Of a stretch of 64,000 bases of DNA, positions 63,201 through 64,000 are shown piece after piece (position 1 is the first letter of the stretch; the number at the start of each line of letters is the position of its first letter). The translations under genes were made by a program, and so were the position numbers. Source of the stretch: Flavobacterium sp. SM15 (GTDB taxonomy: Bacteria > Bacteroidota > Bacteroidia > Flavobacteriales > Flavobacteriaceae); assembly GCF_022012335.1 (NCBI RefSeq), contig NZ_JAKLTO010000004.1, positions 287,642 through 351,641 of the forward strand. The letters run 5' to 3'. A model generated the notes under the pieces. That model saw only the letters and a list, made by a program, of their open reading frames with translations. It did no database searches and was not told the origin of the DNA.

Positions 63201-64000
63201 ATGATACTTATTCAAACATCAGTTGTATAAACAGTGGCATTGTTGGAAATGTACTGACAAATGATACTCTTAATGGAAATCCGATAGTTCCGGCTTCTGT
63301 TGTACTTACTGTACTTACCGGAAGTTATCCTAATATTTCAATCAGTAGTTCTGGAAATGTAAATGTAACATCAGGAATCGCAGCCGGAAGTTATGTATTC
63401 ACTTATAAAATCTGTGAAGTGATTAACCCAACAAATTGTGACACAGCTACAGTGACTGTTAATGTAATAGACAATGATCCTCCGGTTATAGGACAATTGC
63501 CTCCTCCATCAACAATCAACTGTCCGGCTACTCCTCAATTTGCTCAGGCAACTGCTACTGATGTTTGCGGGCCTGCACAATTATCACATTCAGATCAAAC
63601 CATACAAGGAAATTGCGCAGGATCATACACAGTAATCAGAACCTGGACTGCAACTGATGCTTCCGGAAACACATCAACAGCATCACAAACAATTACTGTT
63701 CAAGATACTACTGCTCCAGTGATTGCACCATTACCTGGTCCAACTACAATCAATTGTCCTGCAACTCCGCAATTTGCTCAAGCAAGTGCAGTTGACGCAT
63801 GTGGTTCATCATTTACATTGACTTCTGTAGATAACACTACTCCGGGACAATGTGGAGGATCTTATTCAGTAACCAGAACTTGGACTGCTACTGATGCGTG
63901 TGGAAATATATCACACGCATCTCAAACAATTCATGTCCAAGATGTTACACCACCGGTAATTTCAATCCAGGCTTCAAACGCAACTGTAGAATGCGACGGA
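60221..64000 (+). CDS. Giant modular secreted adhesin, type IX secretion cargo type (3' end beyond window)
   Basis: The frame opens at ATG 60221 (or ATG 60227) with a signal peptide (ITLLLLFILIGINNVFSQ) and is open for 1260 codons to the right edge. In order: an N-terminal beta domain, a PKD domain (about 60790-61036, WNFGDGSPVST), a SprB repeat (about 61037-61255, GGIPGYTYSWSNGST), three copies of an unrecognised 170-residue module (61265-61777, 61778-62284, 62285-about 62800), a DUF11 domain (about 62825-63165, TDLSVVKTVNNP), an Ig-like ANDDTYS domain (63184-63469), and HYR-like repeats of 78-79 residues (63470, 63704, 63941 on). SprB-type adhesins act in gliding and surface attachment. The C-terminal sorting signal cannot be seen. 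Confidence 0.92.
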   Translation, partial: MSMKPKITLLLLFILIGINNVFSQFTPQHPDLRLCGSPPNYYEDYFNCTSNNYTLDQVFLSLTNVNGVPLSNTTCTPGTSQQMYVMLNYTSNSNSAISQVRLFADLSIDGNVTPINAYLATVAPGGGQRQIYGPFTWTCGQELSLCRILVVWKPNGNVNDPELATYDCNTFSKSQCEFGSCMLVAAPLAVEYNYTVCTNGNQSTVSFNNETSGGITPYSYSWNFGDGSPVSTQENPVHTYPYPGGPYTATLTVTDSNMPTHLVSSYSQTINLPAELSLNAVTTPATSGNNGTIDLNVSGGIPGYTYSWSNGSTSQDLSGLGVGTYTVTVTDSNGCQATLQVVINDGIVECNIVDKTPLTINKFDNLAVSSSTTGLCLVGCGISNAPRLIDADLSNYALVSTAVGVGVTHKLRVTDNDDSYAAGTFAGFRIEPTGGILSVDLLNNISIKTYLSGVLKETLTGSALVKLDLLSNPGNYILGFNSSQSFDAVEITINSLVGALTSTKVYYAVIKTYCPGPSLNCNIPTAANAPVFPVEIEQSHTGISGIAVGSVTNTDNVISPSSSDFASINLVAGVLASGSIAVKEQITDYPAGTYAGFEIENANLVSVAVLNNIQIKTYLNGVFREQASGVNLLVNGPLLNSSGRYKLGFNTTLSFDEVQISVNQPVGVSLGITKVYNLVLQKFCPVVLECNKSYPLTNPIFPVIIDGSRTGISGVACVGCAVNNVDNVLSSSISDFATINVTAGVAASGSIAVADQLSTFPVGTFAGFTIKDNNSLVQANLFQSLTISTYLNGTLQESRTGAQLIGLTLVVPILGSGPGYYNVGFISTMPFDEISIRAGSLVGVLNNINVYGAFVDTSESNGGTLICALTDLSVVKTVNNPTPFVGSNVTFTITATNGGPSGATGVVVNDVLPSGYTYVSSVPSVGSFNSGTGVWTIGNLANGASATLTITATVNATGNYSNTAVITGNQNDPNPSNNTSTVTPTPVNVIVANDDTYSNISCINSGIVGNVLTNDTLNGNPIVPASVVLTVLTGSYPNISISSSGNVNVTSGIAAGSYVFTYKICEVINPTNCDTATVTVNVIDNDPPVIGQLPPPSTINCPATPQFAQATATDVCGPAQLSHSDQTIQGNCAGSYTVIRTWTATDASGNTSTASQTITVQDTTAPVIAPLPGPTTINCPATPQFAQASAVDACGSSFTLTSVDNTTPGQCGGSYSVTRTWTATDACGNISHASQTIHVQDVTPPVISIQASNATVECDG

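Noticed and set aside
63470..64000. CRISPR-like repeat at the right edge
   Set aside because: The periodic similarity is protein-level HYR-like repeats in one open frame, with no spacer pattern.

Overview
The window is a typical chromosome segment of a low-GC member of the Bacteroidetes, most likely Flavobacterium or a close relative. The evidence is the protein content: a fused LpxC-FabZ, the type IX secretion regulator PorX, a SprB-repeat adhesin, GldM/PorX-era gene neighbourhoods such as porX-tsaE-ald, a short Bacteroidetes-type arginine decarboxylase and a DnaX without zinc-module cysteines. Promoters fit the Flavobacterium consensus (TTG, 17-23 nt, TAnnTTTG) and genes have almost no Shine-Dalgarno signals. 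No insertion sequence, prophage, CRISPR array or integrase was found.

Layout. 1-2060 (minus): end of an aromatic-CoA catabolic operon (flavin reductase, SRPBCC protein, anthraniloyl/salicylyl-CoA monooxygenase cut by the left edge). 2330-6790: acetyl-CoA synthetase facing a DnaQ-like exonuclease and a cNMP/CBS/DUF294 protein, a recurring acetate-associated trio. 6902-13644: transporter, MscS channel, thioesterase/Nudix pair, lipoprotein and other single genes. 13689-16229: response regulator, histidine kinase and a small His-rich membrane protein. 16349-20500: LTA-synthase-like enzyme and VWA membrane protein. 20594-27596: lipid and envelope core (fabG, sucD, NTF2-like, lpxD paralogue, efp, lpxA, lpxC-fabZ, lpxD). 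27718-33923: HD hydrolase, cupin, porX, tsaE, ald. 33982-34059: tRNA-Val. 34440-39918: proline dehydrogenase, aroB, a polyamine pair (arginine decarboxylase plus deoxyhypusine-synthase-like protein) and an acidic protein. 39968-48609: DinB, Lrp, M14 carboxypeptidase opposite an XRE regulator, acyltransferase, kdsB, a RecD/Dda-like helicase, DUF3822 and rsmD. 48610-52937: outer-membrane beta-barrel protein divergent from a second two-component system. 52922-53231: RNase P RNA. 53840-55650: dnaX split by an A10 tract. 55670-59783: polyphosphate genes (sixA, ppk, ppx). 60221 to the right edge: a very long modular secreted adhesin.

The most interesting points are (i) seven near-copies of a TTTAC-N4-GTAAA palindrome in the 314-bp gap between the XRE regulator and the M14 carboxypeptidase, placed over both promoters; (ii) dnaX, where an in-phase A AAA AAG heptamer would give gamma from frame 0 and tau by a -1 shift; (iii) three GGTTAA direct repeats at an exact 11-bp period between the beta-barrel gene and its adjacent two-component system; (iv) an arginine decarboxylase / deoxyhypusine synthase homologue pair in a genome that has EF-P; and (v) a three-fold repeat of about 170 residues in the adhesin that I do not recognise. 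I see no wholly new system that can be claimed from sequence alone; these are the loci that merit testing.
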